From the NCBI GenBank assembly GCA_024734495.1, contig JALMQS010000088.1:1116001-1180000 (forward strand): a DNA stretch of 64,000 nt, given 5' to 3'. Below, one piece after another: positions 45,016 through 55,877 of the stretch. The number at the start of each line of letters is the position of its first letter. Position 1 is the first letter of the stretch. The position numbers and the translations under genes are program-made. The DNA is from Forficula auricularia (lineage: Eukaryota; Arthropoda; Insecta; Dermaptera; Forficulidae). The notes below the pieces were generated by a model. The model did no database searches. It was not told the DNA's origin and saw only the letters and a list, made by a program, of their open reading frames with translations.

Positions 45016-45477
45016 AACTTGGCCCACTTCCGACACCACCAGGGTTCAAACGAAATTTTACACCAACCAAATTCAAAGGAAATATACAACAATCGGCTGA
45101 GGAAATTAACCAATAGAAACATAATATATTGGCCTTTACCACGCCAGAAGAGAAAATTATAAGCCAGTAGATTCTTATTTAAACCTAGTTTAAAAAGTTT
45201 TAACTGTTTTTTTTCGAACCCAAAAATCATAACAACAAAATATTCAACTCATACTTTGGAAGAATGAATAAGTTTTGTTCAAAAACTTCCAGATATAAAA
45301 GAAAGCAATGTTATTTCCATTTGAAATTTAATCTAGCTGTCTGCACGTTTTTTTGCTTTGTAAACAACTTAGTCTTTCATTTTTTATGATCTTGATTGAG
45401 ATTTTGAGGGGAGATTGGAAAAATTGTGACCTTGTTAAAATAAGGAGCATCCTAATTATATAAAATTCAGACACCCG
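45016..45477. repeat. 0.45-kb direct duplication, left copy
   Basis: Matches 45834-46280 with few differences (CCACTTCCGACACCACCAGG, AGGAAATATACAACAATCGG, CACGCCAGAAGAGAAAATTA, TTTTCGAACCCAAAAATCAT). It continues as GGAGCATCCTAATTATATAA then AATTCAGACA, giving the empty site for the MITE inserted in the right copy. ORFs here are not recognised proteins. Confidence 0.85.
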
Positions 45478-45528
45478 TTATATATATTGTAGCAAAAACC
45501 CGTTTTTAGTAAGAACAGGTTCTTAATA

Positions 45529-45832
45529 GTTAAAACGCGTTCCACTGAATACATTTGTGGCAACTAGTGTACTGATGTTGGTTGAGTTTGGTTCAAAGTT
45601 CTAAATTCTTCATTTTTGACTCTACGCCTCATTTTGGGTGTTTATTTTCAAAAATTTTTAAAGAAAATGTCAAAAATTACATCCTTTACAACTTTGTTTC
45701 TAATTTTTGAAAATAAACACACAAAATGAGGCGGAAGGTTGAAAATGAAGATTCTAAACCTTTGAACCAAACTCAACCAACATCAGTAAACTCTAGTTAC
45801 CACAAAGGTATTCAGTGAAACACGTTTTAACT
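45529..45832. repeat. Foldback between the duplicated copies
   Basis: AGTTAAAACGCGTTCCACTG..TGATGTTGGTTGAGTTTGGT on the left pairs with AACTCAACCAACATCA..CAGTGAAACACGTTTTAACT on the right. Arms are about 130 bases. Confidence 0.8.
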
Positions 45833-45833
45833 T

Positions 45834-46280
45834 GGGACACTTCCGACACCACCAGGATTCAAACGAAATTTTACACCAACCAAATTCAAAGGAAATATAC
45901 AACAATCGGTTGAGGAAATTAACCAATAGAAACATAATATATTGGCCTTTACCACGCCAGAAGAGAAAATTATAAGCCATTAGATTCTTATTTAAGCCTA
46001 GTTTAAAAACTTTTAGCTGTTTTTTTTCGAACCCAAAAATCATAACAATAAAATATTCAACTCATATTTTTGAAGAATGAATAAGTTTTGTCCAAAAACT
46101 TGCAGATATAAAAGAAAGCAATACTATTTCCATTTGAAATTTCATCTAGCTGTCAGCACGGTTTTTTGCTTTGTAAACAACTTAGTCTTTCAGGCAGTTC
46201 ATTTTTTTATTATCTTGATTGAGATTTTGAGGAGAGATTGGAAAAATGCTGACCTTCTTAAAATAAGGACCATCATAATA
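45834..46280. repeat. 0.45-kb direct duplication, right copy
   Basis: See left copy. It is interrupted at 46280 by a mariner-like MITE and resumes with TAAAATTCTGACATACATCA at 46968. Confidence 0.85.
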
Positions 46281-46967
46281 TACAGGGTGGGGCATAAAGA
46301 TGTACTACATTTAGAAGATGTATAAAAAATGAAAAAATTTAACTAGAAAAAAACTGATGATATTTTTGAAAAGAACATTAAATAATTTTTTTAATTTGTT
46401 TTAAACATTATATCAGACGAAAAATGGGTGGGGAGGATCAAAAATGAAAATTCTAGCTCTTTCAAACAAACTCAACCAAATTTTGTATACATATTCTGTG
46501 AAGCCCTAGAAGGCAATAAATGAAAAAACTAACCACCCAAAATGGGAGGGAGGGTTAAAAATGAAAATTCTAGCCCTTTCAACCAAACTATGTATACAAA
46601 ATTTGATTAGTTTTTGCATTTCTAGCCTTCCACAGAATATGTATACAAAATTTGGTTGAGTTTGGTCAAAAGGGTTAGAATTTTCATTTTTGGTCCTCCC
46701 TCCATTTTGGGTGATTATTTTTTGCATTTCTAGCATTTTTGGGGACCACAGAATATGTATACAAAATTTGGTTGAGTTTGGTAGAAAGAGCTAGAATTTT
46801 CATTTTTGACACTCCTCCTCCCCTTTTTTGTCTGATAATGTTTAAAACACATTTAAAAAAATTATTTTATGTTCTTTTCAAAAATATATTCATTATTTTT
46901 CTATTTAATTTTTTTCATTTTTTTATACAACTTCAAAATGTGATAGATCTTTATGGCCCACCCTGTA
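46281..46967. mobile_element. mariner-like MITE with TACAGGGTGG ends
   Basis: Left end TACAGGGTGGGGCATAAAGA; right end reverse-complements to TACAGGGTGGGCCATAAAGA. TA flanks both ends, as for Tc1/mariner targets. The interior is itself roughly palindromic (ACAAACTCAACCAAATTTTG / CAAAATTTGGTTGAGTTTGG). No transposase is encoded. The left copy of the host duplication has no insertion at this point. Confidence 0.8.
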
Positions 46968-48215
46968 TAAAATTCTGACATACATCATATATGAAAACAT
47001 TTTTTGTTTCCTGACAAGTTCTATAAGTTGATAAATATGGGGCGAAAAATAATACTATGCTTCGGGGTCCATTTCCCTTTGCAATAATGCCACTGGCTGT
47101 TTGTAATAAGCCTACTATAAGCCTAAAAAGCTTAATAAGGAACTTTACAGGCAAATCAAGCACATCGAAAACGAGCAAAACAACTATCGGGTGTGTTAGC
47201 TGTGGTGAAGGCGAATCAAACAGTTTTAATTAGATTGGGATTGGAACGGAGAATATATCCAAACTTAGGACCAGGAAGAGAAAAGGAGATGGGGGTGGTG
47301 ACGTCACATAAACACAAAGTTAAACACCAATCTTAACTCTTTAATTAGAAATTTATTTTTTACTTTGCCTAGTAAATTCATAAGCGAAATAATAACATTT
47401 CATTCTTTATCGTCCAACAATATTATAAAAAAATCATTTTCAAAGCTTTTTAGGGTTCATTTTATTTTGATTGGATATTGATGAGGCAGTCCAAAATTCA
47501 ACAAAAGAAGATAATTTAAACTATCTTTTTATTCATAAACCGACGTTTCTGAGGCTTATTCCCTCCTTCTACAGTGTTTTGAAAAGTCAGTGAAGGAAAT
47601 CCAATGTGACATTCTCCTCTGTCTCCTCCCTCAGTGGCAGTAACAATAATATATCGTATTTTATTCTCATCAAAATTATAGTGTATTGTCCCACTCCCAC
47701 TTGGACTGCCGCATCAATATCCACTCAATTCACTTATCGCTTCAATGATCGTCTGTCAGAGCATTGTAGCTCGTAAATTAAATAAGATACAAACTTGAAA
47801 TTTACACATTTCCACCAAAATCGTTTTAATTGAATGATTATTTTGGGAAGGGTCAACTTTTAAAATGTTTCATTATTTTTTTTTAATTATAATTACTTTT
47901 ATTTTGATTATTTCCTAAATTTATTTAATTTTAAAATGACAGTGTGAGAGATACCCAATCTGGCCATTTTTGAATCTGTCAGCCTTTAGAATTAGCTTGA
48001 TTAAAAATTATAGAAAAATTTTACCGATTCTCTCATTCTTTCTTTATTAATAACATGTAAGAAATATTTTAATAACTTCGGTATTTTGAAACCCTCGGTA
48101 TGTGTGTTCGACTCGCACTTAACTAATAACCTGAACTTTGTATTAATAATTTGCTCCTTTGTCTAATTTATTGTTTAAGAATTATTACAATCGTAAAGAA
48201 ACATTTATATTACTG
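46968..48215. other. Spacer with ribozyme-like relic
   Basis: No gene supported. A GC-richer patch occurs at about 47040-47320; the hammerhead-like relic at 47497-47570 is listed separately. Confidence 0.35.
47497..47570 (-). ncRNA. Degenerate hammerhead-like relic
   Basis: Minus strand: CTGTAGA (A6 of the core lost), extra A, GGAGGG..GCCTCA, GAAA, CGTCGGTTT. It resembles the motif at 56749-56783 (GGAGGG stem, CGTCGGTTTGAA). Core changes argue against activity. Confidence 0.3.
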
Positions 48216-48270
48216 TTGAAGGAGACAATAAAAGAGTGTGTCTTCTGCTGAAATTATAAATTTTATTTAT

Positions 48271-48326
48271 TTATAACGAGACTATAGTTTCGAGGGCTTT
48301 GCCCTCTTCATCAGTCTATTACAATG
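48271..48326 (-). ncRNA. Hammerhead-ribozyme-like motif in PLE left arm
   Basis: Minus-strand mirror of the right-arm motif (49145-49198): CTGATGA, extra A, GAGGGC-AAA-GCCCTC, GAAA, CTATAGTC. The core is identical to the other arm. Confidence 0.5.
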
Positions 48327-48345
48327 GATTTACACGAATTAATTT

Positions 48346-49034
48346 ATGAATGAAAGGTTAAAATCTTTCATGTGGTTAACCAACATCCCTTTAGATAAAA
48401 CAAATTTCAATAAAGAATTAGAAATAATAAAACAAATAGCCGCTAAAAACGGTTATGAGGAAACCCTTATTGACAAACTATTAAAAAAGAAAATTGAAAA
48501 GTCAACTCTGAATCTGATTTATTCCCAACGGTCCGAGCCAGAATCAAAACCAAAATTAATAATCCCATACTATGGAAAAATTTCGGAAACTTTAAAATTA
48601 AAATTAAAAACTTTAGGATATGAAACTATTTACAAATCCTCTAGAACATTGGGATCTGATATTAGCAATAATAAGAAAAACAAAATTCAAAAAATGGACA
48701 AAAAAGGTGTCTATTCCATAACATGTGGGGAATGTGATTAGACCTATATAGGAAAAACAGAACGAAATTTAAACACATGCATTTCGGAACACAAAATAAT
48801 TTTTAAAGGGGGTTCGGGGCATAGTGCATTTGCAGACCATTTAAACATTGTTTACCAGATGAATCGAATATTAAATTAATTAGATCAGAATTAAATCCCT
48901 TAAAAATTAGTATTTTCGTATCGTTAGAAATTTTTAAATCGTACAATAATTCACCAAAAAAAGTATTAAATCGGAAAATAGAAATTCCCGAAAGCTTTAT
49001 TTTAAAAATAGCCGCTAAAATAAAAACTTCATGA
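48346..49034 (+). pseudogene. PLE GIY-YIG endonuclease domain, broken
   Basis: The reading opens MNERLKSFMWLTNIPLDKTN, the linker after the RT, with IIKQIAAKNGYEETLIDKLL and LIIPYYGKISETLKLKLK. It then reaches KGVYSITCGECD (GIY motif, residues 121-131), an in-frame TAG at 48739, and TYIGKTERNLNT..SEHK (YIG motif). GIY-YIG nucleases nick target DNA for PLE insertion. A frameshift near 48840 follows, after which HCLPDESNIKLIRSELNPLK and VLNRKIEIPESFILKIAAKI run to a stop at 49034, the normal C-terminal end of the family. The RT domain is missing. One stop and one frameshift make it non-functional. The first Met lies inside the left inverted repeat, so the apparent start is an artefact of truncation. 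Confidence 0.85.
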
Positions 49035-49144
49035 ACGCCACCTACAGCCAAAATAATAAAACAAGTATAAATTTCAATTCTTAACTTGCCCACACTGAAC
49101 AATTTCTTAACCTTTCATTCATAAATTAATTCTTGTGAATCCAT

Positions 49145-49198
49145 TGTAATAGACTGATGAAGAGGGCAAAGCCCTCGAAACTATAGTCTCGTTATAAA
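49145..49198 (+). ncRNA. Hammerhead-ribozyme-like motif in PLE right arm
   Basis: CTGATGA at 49154-49160, extra A (49161), stem II GAGGGC / GCCCTC with AAA loop (6 bp, perfect), GAAA at 49177-49180, then a 3-bp stem III ACT-AT-AGT and C49188 as predicted cleavage base. Flanks ATAGA and TC..TAT can form stem I with a two-base bulge. The very short stem III is what PLE hammerheads show. The extra A is the main deviation. Activity is untested. Confidence 0.55.
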
Positions 49199-49495
49199 TA
49201 AATAAAATGTATAATTCCAGTAGAAGACACACTATTTTATTGTCTCCTTCAATATATAAAAATTCTGCTACTCTCGGCAAAAAACTTTCAATTTAATTTA
49301 TATTACTGATTAGTTTTTTCCAAATATTCCAAAAAGAGATAAAACTATTTTAATAAAAATAAACTCATGTAACCGCGTGATTTTATCATAGACTATTAAA
49401 TAAAATATACATTCATAAAGAGAAATCAATATTATATATATATATTGGTTGAAATACCCGATCAGATATAGGTACATTAATAATTAGTAGAGATT

Positions 49496-49535
49496 GTGGT
49501 GTTGGTGCAAGGTGAAACATCTTTAATAATTCTTT
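49496..49535 (+). repeat. Dispersed GGTGTTGG..GGTGAAACAT motif, copy 4
   Basis: GGTGTTGGTGCAAGGTGAAA then CATCTTTAATAATT. Confidence 0.6.
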
Positions 49536-49620
49536 ATTTTATAGGTACATTAGTTTATTTTTGTAATAGCAGACTGGATTGCTGGCTAAAGTGGTCATGC
49601 CATTGAATTATATTATTTAA

Positions 49621-49715
49621 TTGAAGGAGACAATAAAAGAGCGTGTCTTCTGCTGGAATTATAAATTTTATTTATAATTCCAGCAGAAGACACACTCTTT
49701 TATTGTCTCCTTCAA
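49621..49715. repeat. Minimal PLE-end palindrome
   Basis: TTGAAGGAGACAATAAAAGA..TTCTGCTGGAATTATAAATT is followed within a few bases by its inverted copy. The sequence equals the outer ~45 bases of the PLE arms at 48216 and 49252, so this is a PLE deletion derivative reduced to its two ends. Confidence 0.8.
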
Positions 49716-51007
49716 TATATAAAAATTCTGCTAACCTCGGAAAAAAAACTTTCAATTTATATTATTAAGTCCACTCTTCCTCCTAATTTGGACCCCTATC
49801 AATTTCTCGTGAAAAATTATTCTTGAAATATCTTAAAGGGCACTTTATACAGCAGAAGACACCCACTTTGATTTCGTACATTTGATTTTTCTTTATTAAT
49901 TTCTGAATCGAGGATATATTCGATTGTCATCACAAATATATTTGTGTTCGGTAGAAGTAGATCAAAATTCGATTTCAAGATTCTATTTAGGCAAAGAGAA
50001 AAAGGAACCACTTTCAATAAAAGCATGAAATAAAAACAATTACTAGGATTGTACGTATGTACTTATGAAACACTTGGAGTGTAGCATGTCAAGTTGACCG
50101 CTTTTTCTTTTCTTTTTATCTTGGGATAATATTAAAAAAATAAAATTTCGATTAATTCAATTTTCTTGAAAATATTCCTTTGAAACAGCAGCGGCAGCAT
50201 TTATTTCCTTTTTTGAGTTTTTGATCTTTTGATTTTTATTTGATTCCTTTATAAGAAGAACTTTGATAAGCGCTCGCGTTGATATGTTGTATCGCTCAAA
50301 GAGAGACATATATATAAGAGAACAGAACGATATATAGTCCGAGAATTCAATAAAAAGTCACACTCTGTATTTTTTAATTAAAACCCGATTGAACTGCAAC
50401 AAAAAAGAGATTGTATGTTTGTCTTTTCTGCTTCAAACAAAAAATATTCTTATGATTAAACAAATTCGATTTTTCAATTCGATATTAGATATTTAATAAC
50501 CATTTTTCCTTGAGCCATTGATCTAACATTTGATTATATCAAATACATATTGCAAGAGAATCAACCCAAAGCACTCGCAGAATTTGAAATTCATCGCTCG
50601 AAAACACTACTCAACAAAAATTAAACAAAAATTTGTAACCGTAAACCTAACAATGGATTCCAGTAGAGTTTTATACTCTGATTATCATCAACCCATAAAC
50701 AACCAAGATAAGGTGGCCGATTAGAATTTCATTGTGATTGTTCTAATTTAAAAATTAATTTCAGCTCCTAACTCGGTTAATTTTAAACCGATTTTTAAAA
50801 ATAAAGTGTCGTTTTATTCACAATAATAGACTAAACATTTCATATAATAAAACCATATTTAATAGAATTAATAAGTACTGAGAGAAACATGATTTTTGGT
50901 TTATGTATTTCAAAATATCGTTCATTCAATTTGCAAATCGGTTAAATCTCCTTAAATATTAAATTTATCAAATTGGATTTCAAAGTCAAAAATGTTAACC
51001 ATTTTAT
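49716..51007. other. Spacer
   Basis: No gene supported. A 64-codon ORF (50530-50724) and a 69-codon minus ORF (49817-50026) show no known family. Confidence 0.35.
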
Positions 51008-51748
51008 TAACCGATTTCAAAAAAGGAGGAGGTTCTCTATTCGATTGATTTTTTTTTTTTTTTTTTTTTGTGCCTATGTTACCTCATATCTCCGCCAATT
51101 CTCAACCGATTTTGAAAAATTTTTTTGCATTGGGTCCAGTCTAGCTTCCGATTGGTCCCATTTTTTTTCGTTTTTTTTTCATAGGTATTAGACCTTTTTT
51201 ATTAGGTTTGTTTAGACCTAACCTCTTTGTTTATGAACCGATTTCGATGGTTCTTTTTTTATCCGATAGGGGGTGTCTTGGGGATGGTGCCATATTAATT
51301 TGATCAAGTTCTGATGATATGATCACTATTAATAACATCACTAAAAAGAGAAAAAATAAAATAATTTTTAAGACAAAAATAAAAACCGACTTCAAAAAAT
51401 TAAATGCAACAAATAAAATACACTAAAAGGTATAAAATAATTATTATCTTATTTAGTTACAACTAAACGACGAAATATTAACATGAAATTACTTTTTGAA
51501 GTTGGTGCCAAACATATACCTTTTATGAATCGCACTCGACGGATCTTACTTAGTACGTTTGGCGGGTACGCTCGCTTATAGGTATAGTTTGTTTGGCACC
51601 GACTTCAAAAAGTAATTTCATGTTAATATTTCGTCGTTTAGTTGTAACTAAATAAGATAATAATTATTTTATACCTTTTAGTGTATTTTATTTGTTGCAT
51701 TTAATTTTTTGAAGTCGGTTTTTATTTTTTTCTTAAAAATTATTTTAT
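51008..51748. mobile_element. ACCGACTTCAAAAAAGGAGG repeat with foldback, copy 2
   Basis: Starts AACCGATTTCAAAAAAGGAG. The long palindrome has arms at about 51383-51515 and 51590-51748, with the AAATGCAACAAATAAAAT, CACTAAAAGGTATA and TTAGTTACAACTAAA blocks of copy 1. The central TTTGGCGGGTACG is inverted relative to copy 1. Confidence 0.75.
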
Positions 51749-52045
51749 AGTGGTTTTAGACCTTTTGTTTTGTTAGTAGAAATATTCGCAGTCGACACTA
51801 GAATTGTCTATGGCACAACGAGAGCGGTCTGTCAAGTATGAGGTACACATGTTTTTTACTATGATTGATATAATATTTTCAGGACTGTTCAGGTTTGAAA
51901 TCATAAGGTATGTGCTTCTTCGCAACTTTACATTGGTTGGATTACTTGCTAGGTATTACCCTTAAATAAACGTATCACGAACATTTTCTGACCGAATATA
52001 AACTTTAGATGTATATATGTTTGCTAATGTTAAAAAGTGTTAAAT

Positions 52046-52663
52046 GGGGCAAAGATCCGCAGCGTTTTCGGGGCAAACGTACGCAAGCGGATCTTTGAAG
52101 ACGATGCGATGGTCCCATTATAAGTGCTATGAAAATGGCCTGACCAACCCGATATTTTAAAATATCAATGAGAAGATGTGACTGGCCCCCTGAACAATCC
52201 GAACAAATTCAGCGAAACCCGCAAAATCTATTCCATTCCAGAATTTGATCAATTCTTTTAGGTCACATAGGAAGACACCTACGTACATTTTTTAAAAGTG
52301 TCTCAGTTTAATGGGAGTTTCGTAGTAAAATAAACAAACTATATTTTTATTTCTAATTTGGTTTTCTTGATAAATAAATGCACAGACCGTATTTTAACGT
52401 GTAATTTGCTTAGGAGGCAAAGATCCACGGGCGCGGATGTTTCCCACGTGTGCGGATCTTTACCGCACTCAATGGGGCAAAGGTCCGCAGTTGTAGGATT
52501 CAGCTTAGAGCCCTCTACTACTTTTACCTGATTGATTTAAGAACTAATAAAGCTACCTTATGTAGCCAAGATAACAAGTTTTCAGATGACAATTCAAGTT
52601 TAACTCTATCTATCAAAAGAGGGGAGAAAAAAATAAAAACCAAAAACTGCGGATCTTTGCCCG
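52046..52663. repeat. GGGGCAAAGATCCGCAG inverted-repeat cluster
   Basis: The block GGGGCAAAGATCCGC occurs at 52046, in weaker form near 52417 and again at 52474. Its inverse, GCGGATCTTT, occurs near 52093, 52452 and 52649. The segment 52474-52663 has clear inverted ends (GGGGCAAAGGTCCGCAGTT / AACTGCGGATCTTTGCCC) and looks like a ~190-bp MITE next to a second, larger one. The 124-codon ORF overlapping it is not a known protein. Confidence 0.55.
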
Positions 52664-53263
52664 TCTTAAAATATTTATTTTTCTATGTTCAATCTTTAAG
52701 GTTTTTTTTGATTATTTTTTTTTTAAATCAATTTATCCTTACCCTTTCCGTTCAAATAAATTTTATTCTTTCCCCTCCGACAATATGGGTACGTGGCACT
52801 TATTATATGATCTCTATTAAATGATTTATTTATTCCCTGCAAGCGTATTTATTTCATTAACAAAATGTTGCTAATTCTAAGTTAATGTTATCATAATTCA
52901 TTTTCACTTTCTTCGAAATATTTATCTTTATTGTTTAAATTTATTGGCTGAACAAAGCAAAGCGCCAAGCCTGGACGAACAATCTGATTCAGAAAGTTAG
53001 TTGGCAACTAGCTTGCTCCCTTATGAATGTAGATAGTGAGATTGGATTTACAATTTGACCTATATAATTATTATTATTATTATTATTAATAATACACATT
53101 AGTTATTGTAACACATGAACTAGCGAGATAGAGATTCGAAAGTTGTTCCTTTCTACAAATTTCCAGTCAAATTCATTGCATATTTGTTTAAAAATTTACC
53201 TAGTAATTTATAGTAAATCATATTAACAAATAGGAAAATTAATCGTCTTGTGACCAATAAAAA
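52664..53263. other. AT-rich spacer
   Basis: No gene; an ATT microsatellite lies at about 53067-53088. Confidence 0.4.
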
Positions 53264-53345
53264 AGTAAGCCGACCAAGTGCAAGTCACGCTAGTGCACCT
53301 AGTATACCGGGTTCCGTCTCTAATACCTTAGAATTAGAGACCGGA
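53264..53345. repeat. Relic of a widespread arthropod GGGTTCCGT repeat
   Basis: AGCCGACCAAGTGCAAGTCA..ACCGGGTTCCGTCTC recalls the CCAAGTGCGAGTC..GGGTTCCGT repeat seen in many insect genomes. From memory of that pattern only. Confidence 0.4.
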
Positions 53346-53566
53346 TTTTTATGCAATATTTTTTAAATATGCCATAAAATATGCAGTTAAAAATGCTGAA
53401 ATATGCAATATACGTTGAAATATCCAAAAATATGCAGTATTAGATAGCCAAATAAATTTTGCACTAAGAAATTAAAATTGAAGACGAAAAGAATATATAT
53501 TTGAAGGAAATGCTATGAAGTAAGCTATCAAATAATGTCATTTATTGTTTAAAAAATTGCACAAAA

Positions 53567-54252
53567 TGCTAGAGTATATAGAACAGACAATAAGGATTCA
53601 TAATTCATAAGCCCAAAACTTTTTGCTGTTAATGTACCACTACTAGCCAATCCCGTACAACTAACTGCCCGTTTGAAAAATCTGGCAACACTGTCCGAGT
53701 TTGTATACATTTTATAATAAAAAAGGGAGATTTATAAAACAAAAAGTTCTTAATAAGTGATTGAAAGCTGTTCCGGCAATGGCTGAAGCGAAAAACCCTC
53801 AAAAGTGTATTAAAGTGAACCCATTTTAGTACACTTTTTAGATTAAATAAATGCGTTGTTGCCAGCTTGTTTTTAATGCAATCTCTTTCTACTTGGATGA
53901 TATAAATTTTTTATTATTTATTAATTATTATCTCAGAAATTGTGATATAATTGTGAATTAAAATTTTCTTAAAAAATTTATTAGCTATTGTTTAATGTTG
54001 ATTTACTTTTTTATAACAATGGTAAGAAGAGTTTCTTAATTATAATTATATATGTACCATATGTAAACTTTCCGGTATCCCGTATAGTGGAATGTATAAG
54101 AGTCTGAAAAGCTCTATCTTTGGAATTTAATATCTTCGGAAGTATATTGTTCATAAATTTCGTTTTGCCACCAATCGATGCAGAATTATATAAATATTTC
54201 ATTTCAAAAAAATCCTAAGAAAATGCATTTGGTGATACAACTAACTTAAAAA
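53567..54252. repeat. Dispersed repeat R1, copy 3
   Basis: Matches 2590-3243 and 31675-32296 plus 33670-33735. It lacks the first ~15 bases of the other two and has a short extra piece near 53655. Confidence 0.8.
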
Positions 54253-54699
54253 GTAAATCTTATATGTATATAAAAATGAAATTAATGTACTTTTAAAATC
54301 AGACACTTGTACCATATAGTAATGCTATTGTTTTTCAGGCCATGACAATCTTAGTAGATCGAAACCAAACAGCCATGGTGGTCGGCGAATAATAAATATT
54401 TCCGCATAAAGAAAGAATTTTATCTTCTTTGTTTGTAAAAAGCATATTATCCGCTTACCTTGGCAAGTAAACCCTCTTAAAATCCATGTATATTAAATTA
54501 ATCTTTCCTGGTTTCCTTAATAATTATTATAACCAACGACCATATATTTGTGCAGCAAAAATGGCCAAAAAATGTAATATAATATAGAGTAAAAAATTAA
54601 TAATTTGAATGTAGGAATGTTGGAATTAACTCATTTTTTACAAAAAAAAGAAAAAGGTTTCACGGTGAAAAAAGAACCAGGTGATATTACTCACTTTAC

Positions 54700-55440
54700 T
54701 TACTTCCTGTGGCCGAACAACATTTCCAATGTTTTAGCCTCCTCTATAATGCCTCGCCATTTTGTCCTATCCCTATGCTATAGAGTTCCAATTTCCTTGA
54801 GCACCCAACTCTTCAAGATCTCTGGTTATATTGTCCATCCATCTTTGCCGTGGTCTACCTGGTGGTCTTCTTCCTATCGGTTTTGCTTCGTAGATCCTGC
54901 TGATAGCTCGATCTTCATCAGCACGTTACCTACATGTCCCACCCAAGCTAGCCTTCGTGATCTTATACAGCTCGTGATGTAAGGCTGCCCTGTTAATTCT
55001 CTCTACTTCCCTTGCACTTCTAAACCTCCATTCGCCGGTAACACTATCTCTAATCATTCCACTTATTCTCTTCAAGATCTTGTTTTCGAAGGACATTAGA
55101 TTTTTCTGATCAGATAGGGTCATGGTCCATGTCTCACACCCATAGAGCACCACCGGTCGAATAATGGCGTTGTAGATTTTAATTTTAAGTTTTCTTGAGA
55201 GGTTTTTATTTTTGAGCAGGCTATTTTACAGGCCGCTGCACAACGGTTTCCTTTCATTATTCGAGTCTGAATTTCCTTGCCTACTTCATTCTTTGTTGTT
55301 ATAAGAGTCCTCTAAATAAGCAAAATCATCAGCATATCTCGTATCTGGCATCCTCACATCTCAAGCTATTGTTGTCGTTGTTGCTATGTCTTGATATTTC
55401 ATTGCTTTGGTCTTTTCAGCATTTATTTTAAAGACCAACT
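54700..55440 (-). pseudogene. Second RTE-type retrotransposon C-terminal relic
   Basis: The minus strand, over several frames, reads a KTKAM block and IMKGNRCAAACK. In one open frame (55153-54926) it gives VLYGCETWTMTLSDQKNLMS, then ENKILKRISGMIRDSVTGEW. It then shifts to EAKPIGRRPPGRPRQRWMDN and WRGIIEEAKTLEML. These are the thumb and C-terminal blocks of RTE-like enzymes (YGCETW, GRPRxRW, ARDRxxWRxIIEEAK). The family is clearly different from the RTE copies at 1-35 kb. Several stops and frameshifts make it dead. Confidence 0.75.
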
Positions 55441-55605
55441 CTTAGGCCCATGTATTTGATGTATGTGATATTAGGGACATTAAAATGAACATCAAAATAT
55501 TAATAAAAAATCTTCCATTTTAAAATCACATAAACATAAAATTTATTTAAGTATATTAATATAAAAAGTGTGTACATTATATTTTAAATTATTTACAATG
55601 ATTAT

Positions 55606-55706
55606 TTGTATCAAGCAGAGATAAACATTCGTTGATTTCTCCGTGTGAATCATCTACTTTGCTTCTCTCGGCAAACTAAATATTTTCAATTAAAGACTTT
55701 GCTATG
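55606..55706. repeat. Dispersed repeat, pair with 8113-8225
   Basis: See 8113-8225. Confidence 0.55.
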
Positions 55707-55827
55707 ACTACTGAAAGCCACATAGATGGGATTATTTTCTGAAAATAATGTAATATTATTAGCAGTGGCCTATGGCGGGTGTGCCAACAGCCATGGGCGC
55801 CTTCGACAAAAGTTGCGCTATCCCCGA

Positions 55828-55877
55828 GACCGATTCCAATACTTTATCTGCTTCTCATTGGATAAAGTAAAAAGTAG
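55828..55877 (+). repeat. MITE family N terminal relic
   Basis: CCGAGACCGATTCCAATACT..CATTGGATAAAGTAAAA matches the end of 42785-43345. Confidence 0.6.

Larger units (their letters stand above)
48216..49252 (+). mobile_element. Penelope-like element remnant with inverted terminal repeats
   Basis: 146-bp arms (48216-48361 and 49107-49252), nearly identical and inverted, enclose a coding remnant of the PLE linker and GIY-YIG endonuclease. Each arm begins TTGAAGGAGACAATAAAA and includes a hammerhead-like motif, so the plus-strand copy is in the right arm and the minus-strand copy in the left. PLEs are known to carry pseudo-LTRs, sometimes inverted by partial second copies, with hammerhead motifs. 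The reverse transcriptase is absent, as in a 5'-truncated copy. Confidence 0.85.

Noticed and set aside
44820..46043. Two long minus-strand ORFs sharing MIFGFEKKQLK
   Set aside because: They are the same non-coding 0.45-kb duplication read twice; the frame ends in the CT-rich tract and no family is recognisable.
48080..48125. Possible tRNA T arm (GTGTGTTCGACTCGCAC)
   Set aside because: No D arm, anticodon arm or acceptor pairing around it.
52450..52824. 124-codon ORF
   Set aside because: Starts inside an inverted-repeat MITE and becomes a hydrophobic, low-complexity tail; no family match.
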